A stretch of 64,000 nucleotides of DNA from Marinobacter sp. ELB17 (GTDB lineage Bacteria > Pseudomonadota > Gammaproteobacteria > Pseudomonadales > Oleiphilaceae), in contig NZ_AAXY01000015.1 of assembly GCF_000169375.1 (NCBI RefSeq), positions 1-64,000 of the forward strand, given 5' to 3'. Within the stretch, counting starts at the first letter, position 1. Each line of letters starts with the position of its first letter. The notes under the pieces are model-generated. The model saw only the letters and a list, made by a program, of their open reading frames with translations, was not told the origin of the DNA and did no database searches. Positions 40,122 through 51,796 of the stretch are shown here, in pieces. The translations under genes and the position numbers were made by a program.

Positions 40122-41186
40122 ATGAGCGAACACAAGCCCTCTTTGACTTACCGCGACGCAGGCGTTGATATTGACGCCGGCAATGAACTCGTCAACCGCA
40201 TTAAAGCGACAGCGGCACGCACCCGTCGCCCGGAAGTGCTGGGCGGCCTGGGTGGGTTTGGTGCCATGGTTGCCATTCCTGCTGGCTATAAAGAGCCTGT
40301 ACTGGTGTCTGGCACCGACGGCGTAGGCACAAAATTGCGCCTGGCCATGCAGTTACAAAAACACGACACCATCGGCATCGACCTGGTCGCCATGTGCGTC
40401 AACGACCTGATTGTGGGTGGCGCCGAGCCCCTGTTCTTTCTGGACTATTACGCCACCGGCAAACTGAATGTAGACGTTGCTGCCAGCGTGGTTGAAGGCA
40501 TTGGCGAAGGCTGTGAGCTGGCCGGATGCGCGCTGGTGGGTGGTGAAACTGCCGAGATGCCGGGCATGTACGAAGGTGACGACTACGATCTTGCCGGGTT
40601 CTGCGTTGGCATAGCCGAGCGCGCTGATATTATTGACGGCAGCCGCGTGCGCCCGGGTGATGCCCTGCTGGCAATGGGCTCTTCCGGCCCCCACTCCAAC
40701 GGCTATTCGCTGATCCGCAAAATTTTGGAAGTCAGCAACGCCGATCTGAACCAGCCAATAGGCGATACCACCTTGGCCGAGGCCCTGATGGCCCCGACAC
40801 GCATCTATGTCAAAAACCTGCTAAAGCTGATTCGCGACATAGACGTACGTGCTCTGTCACACATTACCGGCGGTGGCCTGCCCGAGAACATACCCCGCGT
40901 ATTGCCCAAGGGCACCGTGGCCGCAATTGATACCGCCAGCTGGCAGCTACCGCCGGTGTTTCAATGGCTAAAAGACGCCGGCGGCGTGGCCACTGAAGAA
41001 ATGTACCGCACGTTTAACTGCGGCATTGGCATGGTGCTCTGCGTTCCACAAGACCAACTGTCGCTGACACTGGATACACTCAATGCCATGGGCGAAAAGG
41101 CATGGCATCTTGGTACGATTGAAGCCGGCGCGGATCGCCAGGCCAACAGCGCTGTACGCTACCAACCGGGACTGCTGGCGATATGA
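40122..41186 (+). CDS. purM: Phosphoribosylformylglycinamidine cyclo-ligase
   Basis: A 354-residue AIR synthetase, which closes the imidazole ring in purine synthesis. Family motifs include [17 protein letters not shown] at the start, [29 protein letters not shown] and the C-terminal [13 protein letters not shown]. The ATG at 40122 gives the usual [14 protein letters not shown]; an upstream TTG extension is rejected. It overlaps purN by 4 nt, so the two purine genes are coupled. Confidence 0.96.
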   Translation: MSEHKPSLTYRDAGVDIDAGNELVNRIKATAARTRRPEVLGGLGGFGAMVAIPAGYKEPVLVSGTDGVGTKLRLAMQLQKHDTIGIDLVAMCVNDLIVGGAEPLFFLDYYATGKLNVDVAASVVEGIGEGCELAGCALVGGETAEMPGMYEGDDYDLAGFCVGIAERADIIDGSRVRPGDALLAMGSSGPHSNGYSLIRKILEVSNADLNQPIGDTTLAEALMAPTRIYVKNLLKLIRDIDVRALSHITGGGLPENIPRVLPKGTVAAIDTASWQLPPVFQWLKDAGGVATEEMYRTFNCGIGMVLCVPQDQLSLTLDTLNAMGEKAWHLGTIEAGADRQANSAVRYQPGLLAI

Positions 41187-41845
41187 AAGCGGATCCGTCA
41201 CCGCGCCCCAAGATTCTGATTCTGGTGTCAGGCGAGGGCAGCAACCTGCAGGCGCTGATTGAAGCCAGCCGTGAGCGCGACTACCCCGCCGACATCGTGG
41301 CGGTTGGCAGTAATCAGGCCAAGGCGCCAGCACTGGCGAAGGCGGCCCATGCGAACATTCCGACCTTTGTGATTGAACACGGTCGCTATGGCAGTCGCGA
41401 TGAATTCGACGGCGCTCTGATGCAGGAAATCCGCCGCCACAACCCGGACCTGATTGTGCTGGCCGGTTTCATGCGCATCCTGACCGAGGGTTTTGTCCGC
41501 GCGCTCCGCGGCCAACTACTGAACATTCACCCCTCGCTGCTGCCAAAATACACTGGCCTGAATACCCACCAGCGCGCACTGGACGCCGGTGACAAAGTGC
41601 ACGGTGTATCTGTGCACTTTGTCACCGAAGAACTGGATGGCGGGCCGATTGTTGCCCAGGCCCAGATTGCAGTGGGCCCGGACGATAGCGCTGAAACCCT
41701 GGCGCAGAAGGTGCAGGCTCAGGAGCATGTGCTTTATCCGATTGTGGTGCGTTGGTGCTGTGAAGGCCGCGTGCAACTGGGGGCTGAACGGGTTTTGTTT
41801 GATGGCCAGGCGCTTCGCCAGCCAGTGGTATTGCCGGCAAACTAA
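41183..41845 (+). CDS. purN: Phosphoribosylglycinamide formyltransferase
   Basis: A 220-residue GAR transformylase, which transfers formyl from 10-formyltetrahydrofolate to GAR. The family motifs are [14 protein letters not shown], the catalytic region VLAGFMRIL with [20 protein letters not shown], and [20 protein letters not shown]. The catalytic Asn and His fall within LNIHPSL, and the Asp within the ELDGGPI region. It starts inside the purM stop (ATGA). Confidence 0.96.
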   Translation: MKADPSPRPKILILVSGEGSNLQALIEASRERDYPADIVAVGSNQAKAPALAKAAHANIPTFVIEHGRYGSRDEFDGALMQEIRRHNPDLIVLAGFMRILTEGFVRALRGQLLNIHPSLLPKYTGLNTHQRALDAGDKVHGVSVHFVTEELDGGPIVAQAQIAVGPDDSAETLAQKVQAQEHVLYPIVVRWCCEGRVQLGAERVLFDGQALRQPVVLPAN

Positions 41846-41876
41846 TCGCCCGAACGCTGTGCTTGAGGAGGCTGTC

Positions 41877-42647
41877 ATGCAGAAAAAATCCCTGGTTGGA
41901 TCCGCTTTTCCGGGTTTACCCCTGCGGCTCAGCTTGGCCTTGCGGTTGTGCCTGATTGTCTTTATTACACCTGTGCTGGCTGAAGTGGGTGGCGAGCCTT
42001 CAGACACGCCCAGATTAGCGCCTTTCGAAGCCTCTTTTTCTGCCTCTATCGAGCAGGGCATTACCTTGAGCGGCAGCGCAAGGCGCATTCTTAGTGACCA
42101 GAATAACGGCGTTTGGCTTTATCGCACCTCGGTAAAATCGTTTGTAGCCGATATTGAAGAATCGGTGGTTCTGAAATGGCAGGACGGTCAGGTCATTCCT
42201 TTGCGCTATCGCTATAAGCTCTCAGGTTTGCTGATTCGCGACCGCGAAGAAAACATCGATTTTGATTGGAAGCAAAATCTTGCGACCGGCCGCTATAAAG
42301 ATAAAGCATTCGAAGTCGCCCTCAGCCCCGGCCTGCTGGACCCACTGGGCTACCAACTGCAGTTGCACCAAGACATCAAGGCCGGTAAACGGGAAATGGA
42401 GTACCGTTATGTGCGCCACGGCCGAGTGGACAAGGAACGGTTTGCAGTCATTAACGAGGGGTTGATTGAAACACCCCAAGGCGAGATGAACGCTCTGACA
42501 GTGGAAAAACTGCGTGGCGAAGGCGCCAAGCGGGAGACACTGATGTGGTTCGCCCCGAAATTCGACCACATGCTGGTGCAATTGCTGCAAACCGAGCCTG
42601 ATGGCAGCCGCTACGAGCTCAACCTGAAAAGCATAAAAAAGCTCTAA
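41877..42647 (+). CDS. DUF3108 domain-containing exported protein
   Basis: A 256-residue protein with an N-terminal hydrophobic segment (LRLSLALRLCLIVFITPVLA) that looks like a signal peptide. The beta-rich mature part begins PFEASFSASIEQGITLSGSA and contains REMEYRYVRHGR and ETPQGEMNALTVEKLR. DUF3108 proteins are periplasmic, have no known activity, and often follow purN in this group. The ATG at 41877 has a strong GAGGAGG upstream. The longer frame that starts inside purN is rejected. It converges on avtA. Confidence 0.88.
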   Translation: MQKKSLVGSAFPGLPLRLSLALRLCLIVFITPVLAEVGGEPSDTPRLAPFEASFSASIEQGITLSGSARRILSDQNNGVWLYRTSVKSFVADIEESVVLKWQDGQVIPLRYRYKLSGLLIRDREENIDFDWKQNLATGRYKDKAFEVALSPGLLDPLGYQLQLHQDIKAGKREMEYRYVRHGRVDKERFAVINEGLIETPQGEMNALTVEKLRGEGAKRETLMWFAPKFDHMLVQLLQTEPDGSRYELNLKSIKKL

Positions 42648-42668
42648 TCTGCGCCTGGACTGCGGGCA

Positions 42669-43946
42669 TCAGTCCGCAGTTTCAGCCTCAACCCAAACGG
42701 CTTTAACTTCTTCAGCAATAATTCTCAGCCCTTCGGCAACCCGCTCATCGTTCTGCGAATAGGTCACCCGCAGGCACTCGTCACGGTGATTCCAGCCATC
42801 CTCGGGCAGCCCCGGGAAAAAGTAATGGCCAGACACCACCAGCACACCGCGAAGCTTCAAGCGCTGATACAGTTCCAGGCTGGTAATCGGTAAATCCGGA
42901 AACCACAGCCACAGGAACATCGCGCCCTCGGGTTTATGGATATACCAGCGGCAAGACGCGTCTTCCATGGCGCCGGTGAACGCTGCCACGGCGCGCTGCA
43001 TTTTGGCCTTGTAGAACGGGCATACCAGGTCACGGCTTAGGGTCAAGATCTCCCCCGAGCGCACCAGCGGCTCCGCCAGCATGGCACCAAAGCTCCCGGT
43101 GGACAGATTCATAATCGCATTAATGCTCGCCAGCGCCTTGATGGTAGGCGCCGCAGCAATCACAATGCCGGTGCGGGCCGCAGGCAACCCTAATTTGGAC
43201 AGGCTCAAGCACAGAATGATCTGCTCGTTCCAGGTCGGTTTGGCTTCGGTAAACAACAGGTTGGGAAACGGTGTGCCGTAGGCGCCATCCACAATGAGAG
43301 GGATATTTTGGCGCCGCGCCAGGGTTTCCAATTGCGCCAGTTCGTCGTCGGTGATCACATTGCCGGTGGGATTGGTTGGTCTGGACACACAAATAGCGCC
43401 GGTTTCGCCGGTCACCTCTACCGCGTCAAAGTCGATTCGGTATTTGAACTCGTGGGCATCAGTGAAGGAAATGTCAGGCTGCACCGCGTGAAACAGATCC
43501 GCGTCTATGCCTGCGTCGGCGTAACCGATGTACTCTGGTGCCAGCGGCAACAGAATGTGTTTGTGCACGCCATCGCCGTAGTCACCACCGAACATATTGA
43601 ACAGCATAAAGAATGCTGCCTGGCTGCCGTTAGTGAGCGCAATGTTCTCGCTGGTCAGATCCCAGCCGTACTCACGTCTCAACAATTCCGCCAACGCGGC
43701 AATAAACTGCTTTTCGCCCTGAGGGGGATCATAAACGCCCACCAGGCGACGCATATCGGCGTCGCTCTGGCTGATCTGAACAAGAATCTCCCGAACCCGC
43801 TGCTGTATCTCAGGAATATGGCCGGGGTTGCCGCCGCCCATCATGATCAGGTCATCACCCGAGGCCATGGCATTACCTAGATCGTCCATCAACGAGGTAA
43901 TACCGGCATCCGCCGTAAATTTCTGGCCAAACGCAGAGAGTTTCAT
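42669..43946 (-). CDS. avtA: Valine-pyruvate transaminase
   Basis: A 425-residue fold-type I PLP aminotransferase with AvtA features. These include the opening KLSAFGQKFTADAGITSLMDDLG, MMGGGNPGHIPE, GVYDPPQGEKQF, the cofactor loop NGSQAAFFMLFNMF and the Schiff-base lysine in CLSLSKLGLPAARTG. It exchanges amino groups between valine or related amino acids and pyruvate. It is a single gene on the minus strand upstream of the purine cluster's 3' end. Confidence 0.92.
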   Translation of the reverse strand: MKLSAFGQKFTADAGITSLMDDLGNAMASGDDLIMMGGGNPGHIPEIQQRVREILVQISQSDADMRRLVGVYDPPQGEKQFIAALAELLRREYGWDLTSENIALTNGSQAAFFMLFNMFGGDYGDGVHKHILLPLAPEYIGYADAGIDADLFHAVQPDISFTDAHEFKYRIDFDAVEVTGETGAICVSRPTNPTGNVITDDELAQLETLARRQNIPLIVDGAYGTPFPNLLFTEAKPTWNEQIILCLSLSKLGLPAARTGIVIAAAPTIKALASINAIMNLSTGSFGAMLAEPLVRSGEILTLSRDLVCPFYKAKMQRAVAAFTGAMEDASCRWYIHKPEGAMFLWLWFPDLPITSLELYQRLKLRGVLVVSGHYFFPGLPEDGWNHRDECLRVTYSQNDERVAEGLRIIAEEVKAVWVEAETAD

Positions 43947-44015
43947 CAGATCCCGTCCGTTAATTGAACAGCGTTGGTTGAGCGGTTTTATTCAGTCAAG
44001 GTTATTCAGTCAATG

Positions 44016-44615
44016 TTAATCGGACAGCGAAATGCCCAGATTACTAACGCCATCGTTTTCCGCCTGCTGCCGCAGGGTATCGATAAATTCTTGCCGCGGA
44101 ACGCGCTGACGCTTTAATTCCAGCACCAAGTCGCGCTGAAACAACTTGTCCTCTTTCATCAAGGAATGCTGATCCAGCAGGCGCACCAGTTCGTCTTCGC
44201 TTAGTTCTTCGGCCTCTGAAACCTCAACAAAGCTCATCACTGTTGCCGTGGCAAGCTGTGAAGCTTCTGTCGCCCTATGCTTGCCAGGGTTCAACCTGTT
44301 CAACAGCGCCTGCTCCAGCAACTGGCAGAAGTCATATGCGGGGTAGACGCCGTAGGCGTCGTAGTCCTCAACGTCTGGCGACAGCGCTTCTAGCTTGCGC
44401 AGCCACTGGGGAATGGCAGTCTCGATGGCATCTGGCTTTAACAGATTCCAACCCGCATCCAGAATCTGGCGCATTTTGGCGCCGGTTTTCAGTTCCATAG
44501 CGTCCGCAAACAGGGCGTAATTGGGAAACGCCCGCTCGGCGAGCGATAGCAAAAAAGCGCATTCGCGCCAGCCCTGTAGCTGCTGTACTGCTTTCAAAAA
44601 CTGATTGGCGTTCAT
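44016..44615 (-). CDS. YjaG family protein (DUF416)
   Basis: A 199-residue helical protein. Family features are [34 protein letters not shown] and [21 protein letters not shown]. YjaG/DUF416 is found across gammaproteobacteria and its function is unknown. The ATG overlaps the dcd stop by 4 nt, so it is co-translated with dCTP deaminase. Confidence 0.88.
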   Translation of the reverse strand: MNANQFLKAVQQLQGWRECAFLLSLAERAFPNYALFADAMELKTGAKMRQILDAGWNLLKPDAIETAIPQWLRKLEALSPDVEDYDAYGVYPAYDFCQLLEQALLNRLNPGKHRATEASQLATATVMSFVEVSEAEELSEDELVRLLDQHSLMKEDKLFQRDLVLELKRQRVPRQEFIDTLRQQAENDGVSNLGISLSD

Positions 44616-45178
44616 GTGCGCGGCAGCGTTACGCCGGTTTGGCCCAAGTACTTGCCGCCCCGGTCTTTGTAGCTGGTTTCACACACTTCGTCAGCCTCGA
44701 AAAACAGCATCTGCGCCACGCCTTCGTTGGCGTAAATTTTTGCCGGTAAGTTGGTGGTGTTGGAAAACTCCAATGTCACCTGGCCTTCCCACTCTGGCTC
44801 AAGCGGAGTGACGTTGACAATAATGCCGCAACGGGCATAAGTGGACTTGCCCAGGCAGATGGTCAGCACATTGCGGGGAATGCGAAAATATTCCACAGTA
44901 CGCGCCAGCGCAAACGAGTTGGGCGGGATGATACAAACGTCGCTGGTGATGTTAACAAAGCTGTTTTCGTCAAAATTCTTTGGGTCTACCGTGGCGGAAT
45001 GCACGTTGGTGAAGATTTTGAACTCGTTGCTGCACCGCACGTCGTAGCCATAACTGGAGGTACCGTAGGAAATTACCCGGCCCTTTTCCGATTCACGCAC
45101 CTGGCCGGGCTCGAAGGGCTCAATCATGCTGTGTTGCTGCGCCATGCGGCGAATCCACTTGTCGGGTTTAATGCTCAT
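44612..45178 (-). CDS. dcd: dCTP deaminase
   Basis: A 188-residue homotrimeric enzyme that deaminates dCTP to dUTP for thymidylate synthesis. Motifs include [40 protein letters not shown] with the catalytic Arg and Glu, and the C-terminal nucleotide-binding [19 protein letters not shown]. The length is typical. It lies between apbC and yjaG on the minus strand. Confidence 0.96.
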   Translation of the reverse strand: MSIKPDKWIRRMAQQHSMIEPFEPGQVRESEKGRVISYGTSSYGYDVRCSNEFKIFTNVHSATVDPKNFDENSFVNITSDVCIIPPNSFALARTVEYFRIPRNVLTICLGKSTYARCGIIVNVTPLEPEWEGQVTLEFSNTTNLPAKIYANEGVAQMLFFEADEVCETSYKDRGGKYLGQTGVTLPRT

Positions 45179-45234
45179 GCTGGTTTCTCATATCCCGGAG
45201 TTATAAAGGGCGACAGTTTAACTGTTGGCCGGTT

Positions 45235-46347
45235 TTAGTGCGAATTCCAATGGCCGGTGACCGACACGCTGGGAATAGCGCCGCTTAAGTGGAGTTCACG
45301 CTTTGACAACTCCGCCCCCACACGGCGGGCAATGTCCAGATAGCGCCGCGCCACTTCCGAATCCGGCTCTGCGGCCACTGTGGGCTTGCCACCATCGGTT
45401 TGCTCGCGCACGGTTTTGTGCAGTGGCAACTGGCCCAACAATACGGTGTCGTAGTCATCGGCAATACGCGCTCCGCCATCGGCGCCAAACAACGCTTCTT
45501 TATGACCGCAGTTACTGCAGATGTGCACGCTCATATTTTCCACCACACCCAACACCGGTATTTCCATTTTGCGGAACATTTCAATACCGCGCTGGGCGTC
45601 CATCACGGCAATATTCTGCGGCGTAGTGACAATCACCGCGCCGGTTACCGGTACTTTTTGCGCCAGCGTCAGCTGGATATCACCGGTGCCCGGCGGCATA
45701 TCCACGATTAGATAGTCCAATTCGCCCCACAGAGTCTGCTGCAGCAGCTGCATAAGAACACCTGTGACTACTGGGCCACGCCAGATCATTGGGGTTTTGT
45801 CGTTAGCCAGATACGCCATGGAATTCGTTTTCAAACCGTGGGCTTCAATTGGAATAAAGTACTTTTGCTCCTGCACCCCCGGCTTTTGGCCATCCGGCAC
45901 GCCCAGCATTATGCCTACGCTGGGGCCGTAAATATCGCCATCCAGCACGCCCACCCGGGCGCCTTCGTGCTGCAGCGCCAGAGCCAGATTCACCGCAGTG
46001 GTGGACTTGCCCACGCCGCCTTTACCGGAAGCCACAGCAATAATGTTTTTAACCCCGGGAATCAATGGCAATTCTTTCTGGGCTTTGTAGGCGTGGATTT
46101 TTTGGGCCACGTGAATGTCCGAGCTTTCCACACCTTCAACCGATTCCAGCGCATTCCCCACCAGCTGCTTCAAAGCCCCGGCAATGCCTTTGGACGGATA
46201 GGGCAACTCCACCATCAAGGTCACTTTGCCGCGCTTGTCCACGTCCAGCTTTTTTACCGCATCCAACTCGTACAAGTCTTTTTCAAGGTATGGATCGCGG
46301 TATTCGCGAATGGCTGCCTCCAGGGCCTGGCGGGGAATCGTGGTCAT
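45235..46347 (-). CDS. apbC: Iron-sulfur cluster carrier protein ApbC/Mrp
   Basis: A 370-residue P-loop ATPase that carries [4Fe-4S] clusters to apoproteins. The N-terminal 95 residues form a MIP18-like domain. The ATPase domain has ASGKGGVGKSTTAVNLA near residue 108, DMPPGTGDIQLTL, and the cluster-binding CSNC in VHICSNCGHKE. The ATG at 46347 has GGAG upstream; the longer frame is rejected. It is divergent from metG, a widely conserved pairing. Confidence 0.94.
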   Translation of the reverse strand: MTTIPRQALEAAIREYRDPYLEKDLYELDAVKKLDVDKRGKVTLMVELPYPSKGIAGALKQLVGNALESVEGVESSDIHVAQKIHAYKAQKELPLIPGVKNIIAVASGKGGVGKSTTAVNLALALQHEGARVGVLDGDIYGPSVGIMLGVPDGQKPGVQEQKYFIPIEAHGLKTNSMAYLANDKTPMIWRGPVVTGVLMQLLQQTLWGELDYLIVDMPPGTGDIQLTLAQKVPVTGAVIVTTPQNIAVMDAQRGIEMFRKMEIPVLGVVENMSVHICSNCGHKEALFGADGGARIADDYDTVLLGQLPLHKTVREQTDGGKPTVAAEPDSEVARRYLDIARRVGAELSKRELHLSGAIPSVSVTGHWNSH

Positions 46348-46577
46348 AACATCACTCCGGGAGAGTTTAGGGACAGCACAGAAAGAGTTCAGAAAGAGTT
46401 CAGGCCGATAATGCGGCACTTAAACGGGGTTTCGGATGAAAAAATTCTGCGTGGAAGGTATCATTTGTGCCCAATTCTGGCCATACAGGATACCCGCGTT
46501 CCGTGCGCAAATCCGCGCGGGGGTGTTTTGTCGATTCGCGGCCCACATTCAATTCCAGCAAAGGTTCAAGCTCAACC

Positions 46578-48617
46578 ATGACGCAAGCGAGTGCGAAGCA
46601 AAAACGGGACATTCTGGTCACCAGCGCCCTGCCCTATGCCAACGGCCCCATCCACCTGGGCCATTTGCTGGAATACATCCAGACCGATATATGGGCGCGC
46701 TACCAGAAACTGCGCGGCCATACTTGTTATTACGTTTGCGCCGACGATGCTCACGGCACCGCCATTATGCTCCGCGCCGAGCGGGAAGGTATTACCCCCG
46801 AGCAGTTGATTGACCGCATCCGCCAGGAACATCAGCAAGACTTTGGCGACTTCCTGATCCGCTTTGACAATTACTACACCACCCATTCTGACGAGAACCG
46901 CCAGTTTTCAGAGTTTATCTACCGTCAACTGCAGCAAAGCGGGCACATTGCGACTCGCACGATTACCCAATCGTTCGACCCTGAAAAAAACATGTTTCTG
47001 GCCGACCGGTTTATCAAGGGTACTTGCCCCAAGTGTAAAACCGACGATCAATACGGCGATAACTGCGAAGTCTGTGGTGCCACCTACTCACCCACCGAAC
47101 TGATCAACCCTCGTTCGGCGGTGTCCGGAGCCACGCCTATCGAAAAAGAATCCGAGCACTTTTTCTTCAAACTGCCGGATTTTGCCGACTTCCTGGCCAA
47201 ATGGACTCGCAGCGGCACCCTGCAGCCGCAGGTAGCCAACAAGCTGGCTGAATGGCTGGACGCTGGTCTGCACGACTGGGACATCAGCCGTGACGCGCCC
47301 TACTTCGGTTTTGAAGTGCCAGACGCGCCGGGCAAATATTTTTATGTGTGGCTGGACGCACCCATCGGCTATCTAGCCAGCTTCAAAAACTTGTGCGTCC
47401 GCGAAGGCATCAATTTCGAACACTTCTGGAAAGCCGACTCCACCGCCGAGGTGTACCACTTCATCGGCAAGGACATCATCAATTTCCACGCATTGTTCTG
47501 GCCGGCTATTCTGCACGACACAGGTTTCCGCACGCCCACCGCGGTTTGGGCCCACGGTTTTGTGACCGTTAATGGCAAAAAAATGTCCAAATCCCGCGGC
47601 ACCTTTATCATGGCCCGCACCTATCTGGACTTCCTGAATCCGGAATACCTGCGTTATTACTTTGCGGCCAAACTCACCGGCGGCGTTGATGACATGGATT
47701 TGAACCTGGACGATTTTGCCGCCCGGGTAAACTCGGATCTGGTGGGCAAGGTGGTTAACATAGCCAGTCGCAGCGCCGGCTTTATCAGCAAGCGCTTTGA
47801 CGGCAAGCTGGGTCAAGTCACCGAGATCAACAAGCTCAACGAGTTCATCGACGCCGGCGAAGAGCTAGCCGGTTACTACGAAAACCGCGAGTTCGGCCGC
47901 GCCATGCGCCGAATCATGGAGTTGGCGGATATTGCCAATCAGTACGTCAACGACGAACAACCCTGGGTAGTGGCCAAGCAGAAAGGCGAAGACGAGAAGC
48001 TTCAAGCCATCTGCACCAACGCGCTGAACATGTTCCGCCTGTTGATGACCTACCTTGCGCCGGTACTGCCAAAAACCGCTGACGCCTCGGAAGCTTTCCT
48101 GAACGCGAAGCTGGATTGGAACAACCGCGCCGAGCTGCTGCAAGATCACGGCATCAACAAGTTTCAGCCGCTGATGAGCCGGGTGGACATGGCGCAGATC
48201 GAAAAAATGCTCGATGCCTCGAAAGAACAGCTGCCGGCGGCTGAAGCGCCGGCAGAAGCCGCGCCGGAAACACCACTGGAGCCCATTAGCCCGGAAATCG
48301 AGTTTGACGACTTCGCCAAGGTGGACCTGCGGGTGGTTAAAATCATCAAAGCCGAGCACGTACAGGGCGCCGACAAGCTGTTGCGCCTGACACTTGACGT
48401 GGGACATGGCGAACGCAACGTGTTTGCTGGTATTAAGTCAGCCTACGCGCCCGAAGACCTGGAAGGCCGTTTAACCGTAATGGTCGCCAACCTGAAAGCC
48501 CGCAAAATGAAATTCGGCCTGTCCGAAGGCATGGTGCTGGCAGCCGGCCCGGGCGGAAAAGACATCTTTATTCTGTCGCCAGACTCCGGCGCTACACCCG
48601 GCATGCGGATAATGTGA
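46578..48617 (+). CDS. metG: Methionyl-tRNA synthetase
   Basis: A 679-residue class I synthetase. The HIGH motif is HLGH (26-29). A zinc knuckle uses C150, C153, C163 and C166. The KMSKS loop is at 335-339. After the anticodon-binding helices, an Ala/Pro/Glu linker leads to a C-terminal tRNA-binding OB-fold (from about residue 575) beginning [14 protein letters not shown]. Length and order match long-form MetRS. The ATG at 46578 is preferred; a GC-rich upstream extension is not family-like. Confidence 0.97.
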   Translation: MTQASAKQKRDILVTSALPYANGPIHLGHLLEYIQTDIWARYQKLRGHTCYYVCADDAHGTAIMLRAEREGITPEQLIDRIRQEHQQDFGDFLIRFDNYYTTHSDENRQFSEFIYRQLQQSGHIATRTITQSFDPEKNMFLADRFIKGTCPKCKTDDQYGDNCEVCGATYSPTELINPRSAVSGATPIEKESEHFFFKLPDFADFLAKWTRSGTLQPQVANKLAEWLDAGLHDWDISRDAPYFGFEVPDAPGKYFYVWLDAPIGYLASFKNLCVREGINFEHFWKADSTAEVYHFIGKDIINFHALFWPAILHDTGFRTPTAVWAHGFVTVNGKKMSKSRGTFIMARTYLDFLNPEYLRYYFAAKLTGGVDDMDLNLDDFAARVNSDLVGKVVNIASRSAGFISKRFDGKLGQVTEINKLNEFIDAGEELAGYYENREFGRAMRRIMELADIANQYVNDEQPWVVAKQKGEDEKLQAICTNALNMFRLLMTYLAPVLPKTADASEAFLNAKLDWNNRAELLQDHGINKFQPLMSRVDMAQIEKMLDASKEQLPAAEAPAEAAPETPLEPISPEIEFDDFAKVDLRVVKIIKAEHVQGADKLLRLTLDVGHGERNVFAGIKSAYAPEDLEGRLTVMVANLKARKMKFGLSEGMVLAAGPGGKDIFILSPDSGATPGMRIM

Positions 48618-48656
48618 GTCGTCAATAGAAAGTAGCCAGCGAGGCCCGAAGCAAAC

Positions 48657-49238
48657 ATGTCCGAGTACCTGCTCATACTGGTCAGTACCATACTGGTCAA
48701 CAATTTCGTGCTGGTTCAATTTTTGGGCCTGTGCCCGTTTATGGGGGTGTCCAGCAAACTGGAAACCGCCATGGGCATGTCGCTGGCGACCACCTTTGTG
48801 CTGACATTGTCGTCGGTGTGCAGCTATCTGGCGTACACCTATTTATTAGAGCCTTTGAATCTGGCGTTTTTGAAAACCATCACCTTCATTTTGGTGATAG
48901 CGGTGGTGGTGCAGTTCACCGAAATGGTGGTACGCAAAACCAGCCCCTTGCTGTACCGGGTGCTGGGCATTTTTCTGCCGCTGATTACCACTAACTGTGC
49001 GGTGTTGGGTGTGGCCCTGCTAAACCTGAACCGCAACAACAATTTCGTCGAATCGTTGCTTTATGGGTTTGGTGCCGCACTTGGGTTTTCCCTGGTGCTG
49101 ATTTTTTTTGCCGCCATGCGCGAGCGTATCGCGGTATCCGATGTGCCCGTTGCCTTTCGCGGCGCAGCCATCGGTATGGTGACCGCAGGGCTCATGGCCC
49201 TGGCGTTTTTAGGTTTTACCGGCCTGGTCAGCGTGTAA
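48657..49238 (+). CDS. rsxA: Electron transport complex subunit RsxA
   Basis: A 193-residue inner-membrane protein with six helices. The opening [20 protein letters not shown] and [17 protein letters not shown] are characteristic; conserved cysteines in the LCPF and TTNCAVLG segments hold an intramembrane iron cluster in this family. It is the first gene of rsxABCDGE, an ion-pumping ferredoxin:NAD oxidoreductase complex (Rnf/Rsx) that in E. coli also keeps SoxR reduced. Confidence 0.96.
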   Translation: MSEYLLILVSTILVNNFVLVQFLGLCPFMGVSSKLETAMGMSLATTFVLTLSSVCSYLAYTYLLEPLNLAFLKTITFILVIAVVVQFTEMVVRKTSPLLYRVLGIFLPLITTNCAVLGVALLNLNRNNNFVESLLYGFGAALGFSLVLIFFAAMRERIAVSDVPVAFRGAAIGMVTAGLMALAFLGFTGLVSV

Positions 49239-49253
49239 CGGAGTCCTTGGCTT

Positions 49254-49889
49254 ATGTGGACAAATATCATCATCGCAATTGCCGTTTTATTAGGCCTGGC
49301 CGCCGTGTTTGGAGCCCTGCTGGGCTTTGCCGCCGAGCGTTTCAAGGTAGAAGGCAACCCGCTGGTCGATCAGATAGATGCGCTTTTGCCGCAAACCCAG
49401 TGCGGCCAGTGTGGTTTTCCCGGCTGCCGACCCTATGCTGAAGCCATCAACAACGGCGAAGCCATCAACAAGTGCCCACCGGGCGGTGAAGCCACCATCA
49501 ACGCCCTGGCCGACTTGCTGGACGTAGAGCCCCAACCTCTGGACGCCGAACACGGTGCTGCCCAAGCCAAGCGGGTAGCCGTGATTCGCGAAGACGAATG
49601 CATTGGCTGTACCAAGTGCATCCAGGCCTGCCCCGTAGACGCCATTCTGGGCGCCGCCAAACACATGCACACAGTGATAGAAAGCGAATGCACCGGCTGT
49701 GATTTGTGCGTGGAGCCCTGCCCGGTTGACTGTATCGACATGATAGTCATCGAACCGGACATCCGCAGCTGGATCTGGGCGCCGCCTGTCGTTCTGGATA
49801 AGGCACCAAATGAAGAGCCCAGCGCTACCGATGCCCGCGTGATTGCCACCGACAGCCAGGCAGAAACCCGCGAAGCGAGCCTGTTATGA
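49254..49889 (+). CDS. rsxB: Electron transport complex subunit RsxB
   Basis: A 211-residue membrane-anchored ferredoxin. After an N-terminal helix (about 4-26), a four-cysteine motif with C50, C53, C58 and C74 precedes two [4Fe-4S] ferredoxin motifs: C116/C119/C122/C126 and C146/C149/C152/C156. It passes electrons within the Rsx complex. The stop overlaps the rsxC start by 4 nt. Confidence 0.96.
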   Translation: MWTNIIIAIAVLLGLAAVFGALLGFAAERFKVEGNPLVDQIDALLPQTQCGQCGFPGCRPYAEAINNGEAINKCPPGGEATINALADLLDVEPQPLDAEHGAAQAKRVAVIREDECIGCTKCIQACPVDAILGAAKHMHTVIESECTGCDLCVEPCPVDCIDMIVIEPDIRSWIWAPPVVLDKAPNEEPSATDARVIATDSQAETREASLL

Positions 49890-51796
49890 CCCAGCTGTGG
49901 AGCTTTGGCGGCGGCGTACACCCGCCAGAAAATAAAAGCCAATCCAGCAGTCGGCCCATCCGCCCCGCGGGCTTACCCGCGAAATTGATACTGCCGTTGC
50001 AACAGCACATTGGCGAGCCTGCGCGCTGTATTGTCGAGCCTGGGCAAAAGGTGCTGAAAGGTGAAGTCATCGCCCAGGTAGGCAACGGCATGGGCGTACC
50101 AGTACACGCGCCCACGTCAGGCATCGTTGAGCGTATTTCCCTAGAGCCCGTGCCGCACCCGTCGGGTATGAGCGACACCTGCGTGGTGCTGATACCGGAT
50201 GGCGAGGAGCGCTGGTGCGAGCTGGTGCCGCAGCCAGAATATCGCAAGCTAGAGCGCGTCCAAGTGCTGGCGCTGATTCGTCAGGCCGGCATTGTGGGCC
50301 TGGGCGGCGCCGGTTTTCCAACCAACATCAAACTACGGCCGTCTGTAGACCGCAAAGTCGACACCTTGATTCTCAACGGCGCCGAGTGCGAGCCCTACAT
50401 TACCGCCGACGACATGACCATGCGCGAGAAAGCAGACCAGATGATGGCCGGTCTGCGCATAATGGCCTGGCTCCTGCGCCCGGCACGGGTGGTGATCGGC
50501 ATCGAAGAAAACAAACCCGAAGCCATTGCCGCTTTGCGGCAGGCCGCAGAGGGCAGCAAAACCGAAATTGCGGTGATTCCCACCATCTATCCGTCCGGTG
50601 GTGAAAAACAGCTGATCCAGATTCTGACCGGCCAAGAAGTACCCAGCGGTGGCATACCGGCGGATATTGGCGTGATGTGCCAGAACATTGGTACCGCGGT
50701 AGCCGTTGCCGACGCTATCTTGCAAGGCAAACCACTGATTTCTCGCGTGATGACGGCCACGGGTGAAGCCTTGGCCGAACCCGGCAACTTTGAAGTCTTG
50801 GTTGGCACCCCCGCCCGCCATTTACTGACCTGCGCCGGTGTTGATAAACAGCGCATGTCGCGCCTGGTGCTCGGCGGCCCGATGATGGGCTATACGCTGC
50901 CGAACACGGATATCCCGCTGATAAAAACCAGCAACTGCGTGATTGCCGCCAGCGCCAGCGAGCTGCCCGCGCCGGCGCCGGAACAGCCGTGCATTCGCTG
51001 CGGCCAGTGCGCCGAAGCCTGCCCGATGGAGCTTTTGCCTCAGCAGTTGTTCTGGCACGCCAAAGCCACAGAGTTTGACAAAGCCGAACATCTGAATCTG
51101 TTTGACTGCATCGAATGCGGCGCCTGCTCGTACGTGTGCCCAAGTTCCATTCCTCTGGTGCAGTATTACCGCTTTGCCAAAGGCGAAATTCGCCTGCAAC
51201 GCGCCGAACAGCAAAAATCCGACCGTGCCCGCGTACGCTTTGAAGCCCGCCAGCAGCGCCTTGATCGTGAACAGCAGGAAAAAGATCAGCGCCGCAAAGA
51301 CCGGGCGTTGGCCGCCGCCAAAGCTCAGGAACAGAAAACAGCCGACGCCCAGACGAGGGTTCAAGACGGCACGGTAACCGACGAGCGTGCAGGCAAATCT
51401 GCCCTGGTAGAGCAAGCTCTGGCCCGTAAAAGAGCCAAAGCCGCGGGTGCTAGCGCTGAGCGCACCGAGCCTTCAACACAACTCTCTGAAGAAGCAGCGC
51501 CGTCTGAAACATTCACACCCGAACATGCAGACAAAATTCCTGCGGCCGAGACGGCTCCAAGCATAGAAGAACTGGAACAGCAGCTGACTCAGGCCCAAAC
51601 CAAACTGGAAAAAATGCAGAGCATGCTGGAAGACGCTCACAGCGGCCAAGCGCCCAACGTCGACAAGCTCGAACGCGCCGTTGATAAGAATATCGAGCGG
51701 GTCAGGCACGCACAGCGGGCGATTGATGATGCCCAACAGCAGGCCGTGCCCGCCAATGGCAACGCCGAACCGGCGCTAAGCCGGACAAACTATTAA
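49886..51796 (+). CDS. rsxC: Electron transport complex subunit RsxC
   Basis: A 636-residue subunit that carries the NADH and FMN sites. The N-terminus GGVHPPENK leads to the flavin/NADH domain with [12 protein letters not shown] and [13 protein letters not shown]. Two ferredoxin motifs follow ([12 protein letters not shown] and [12 protein letters not shown], near residues 370-420). The last 200 residues are a charged, alanine- and glutamine-rich coiled tail, which varies in length between species; here it is shorter than in E. coli. Its stop codon is part of the first unit of an 8-bp tandem repeat. Confidence 0.95.
   Translation: MTQLWSFGGGVHPPENKSQSSSRPIRPAGLPAKLILPLQQHIGEPARCIVEPGQKVLKGEVIAQVGNGMGVPVHAPTSGIVERISLEPVPHPSGMSDTCVVLIPDGEERWCELVPQPEYRKLERVQVLALIRQAGIVGLGGAGFPTNIKLRPSVDRKVDTLILNGAECEPYITADDMTMREKADQMMAGLRIMAWLLRPARVVIGIEENKPEAIAALRQAAEGSKTEIAVIPTIYPSGGEKQLIQILTGQEVPSGGIPADIGVMCQNIGTAVAVADAILQGKPLISRVMTATGEALAEPGNFEVLVGTPARHLLTCAGVDKQRMSRLVLGGPMMGYTLPNTDIPLIKTSNCVIAASASELPAPAPEQPCIRCGQCAEACPMELLPQQLFWHAKATEFDKAEHLNLFDCIECGACSYVCPSSIPLVQYYRFAKGEIRLQRAEQQKSDRARVRFEARQQRLDREQQEKDQRRKDRALAAAKAQEQKTADAQTRVQDGTVTDERAGKSALVEQALARKRAKAAGASAERTEPSTQLSEEAAPSETFTPEHADKIPAAETAPSIEELEQQLTQAQTKLEKMQSMLEDAHSGQAPNVDKLERAVDKNIERVRHAQRAIDDAQQQAVPANGNAEPALSRTNY

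Noticed and set aside
42659..42680. ACTGCGG/CCGCAGT inverted repeat between the DUF3108 gene and avtA as a terminator
   Set aside because: The stem is short with no T-run on either strand, and it overlaps the avtA stop region; support is too weak for a feature.
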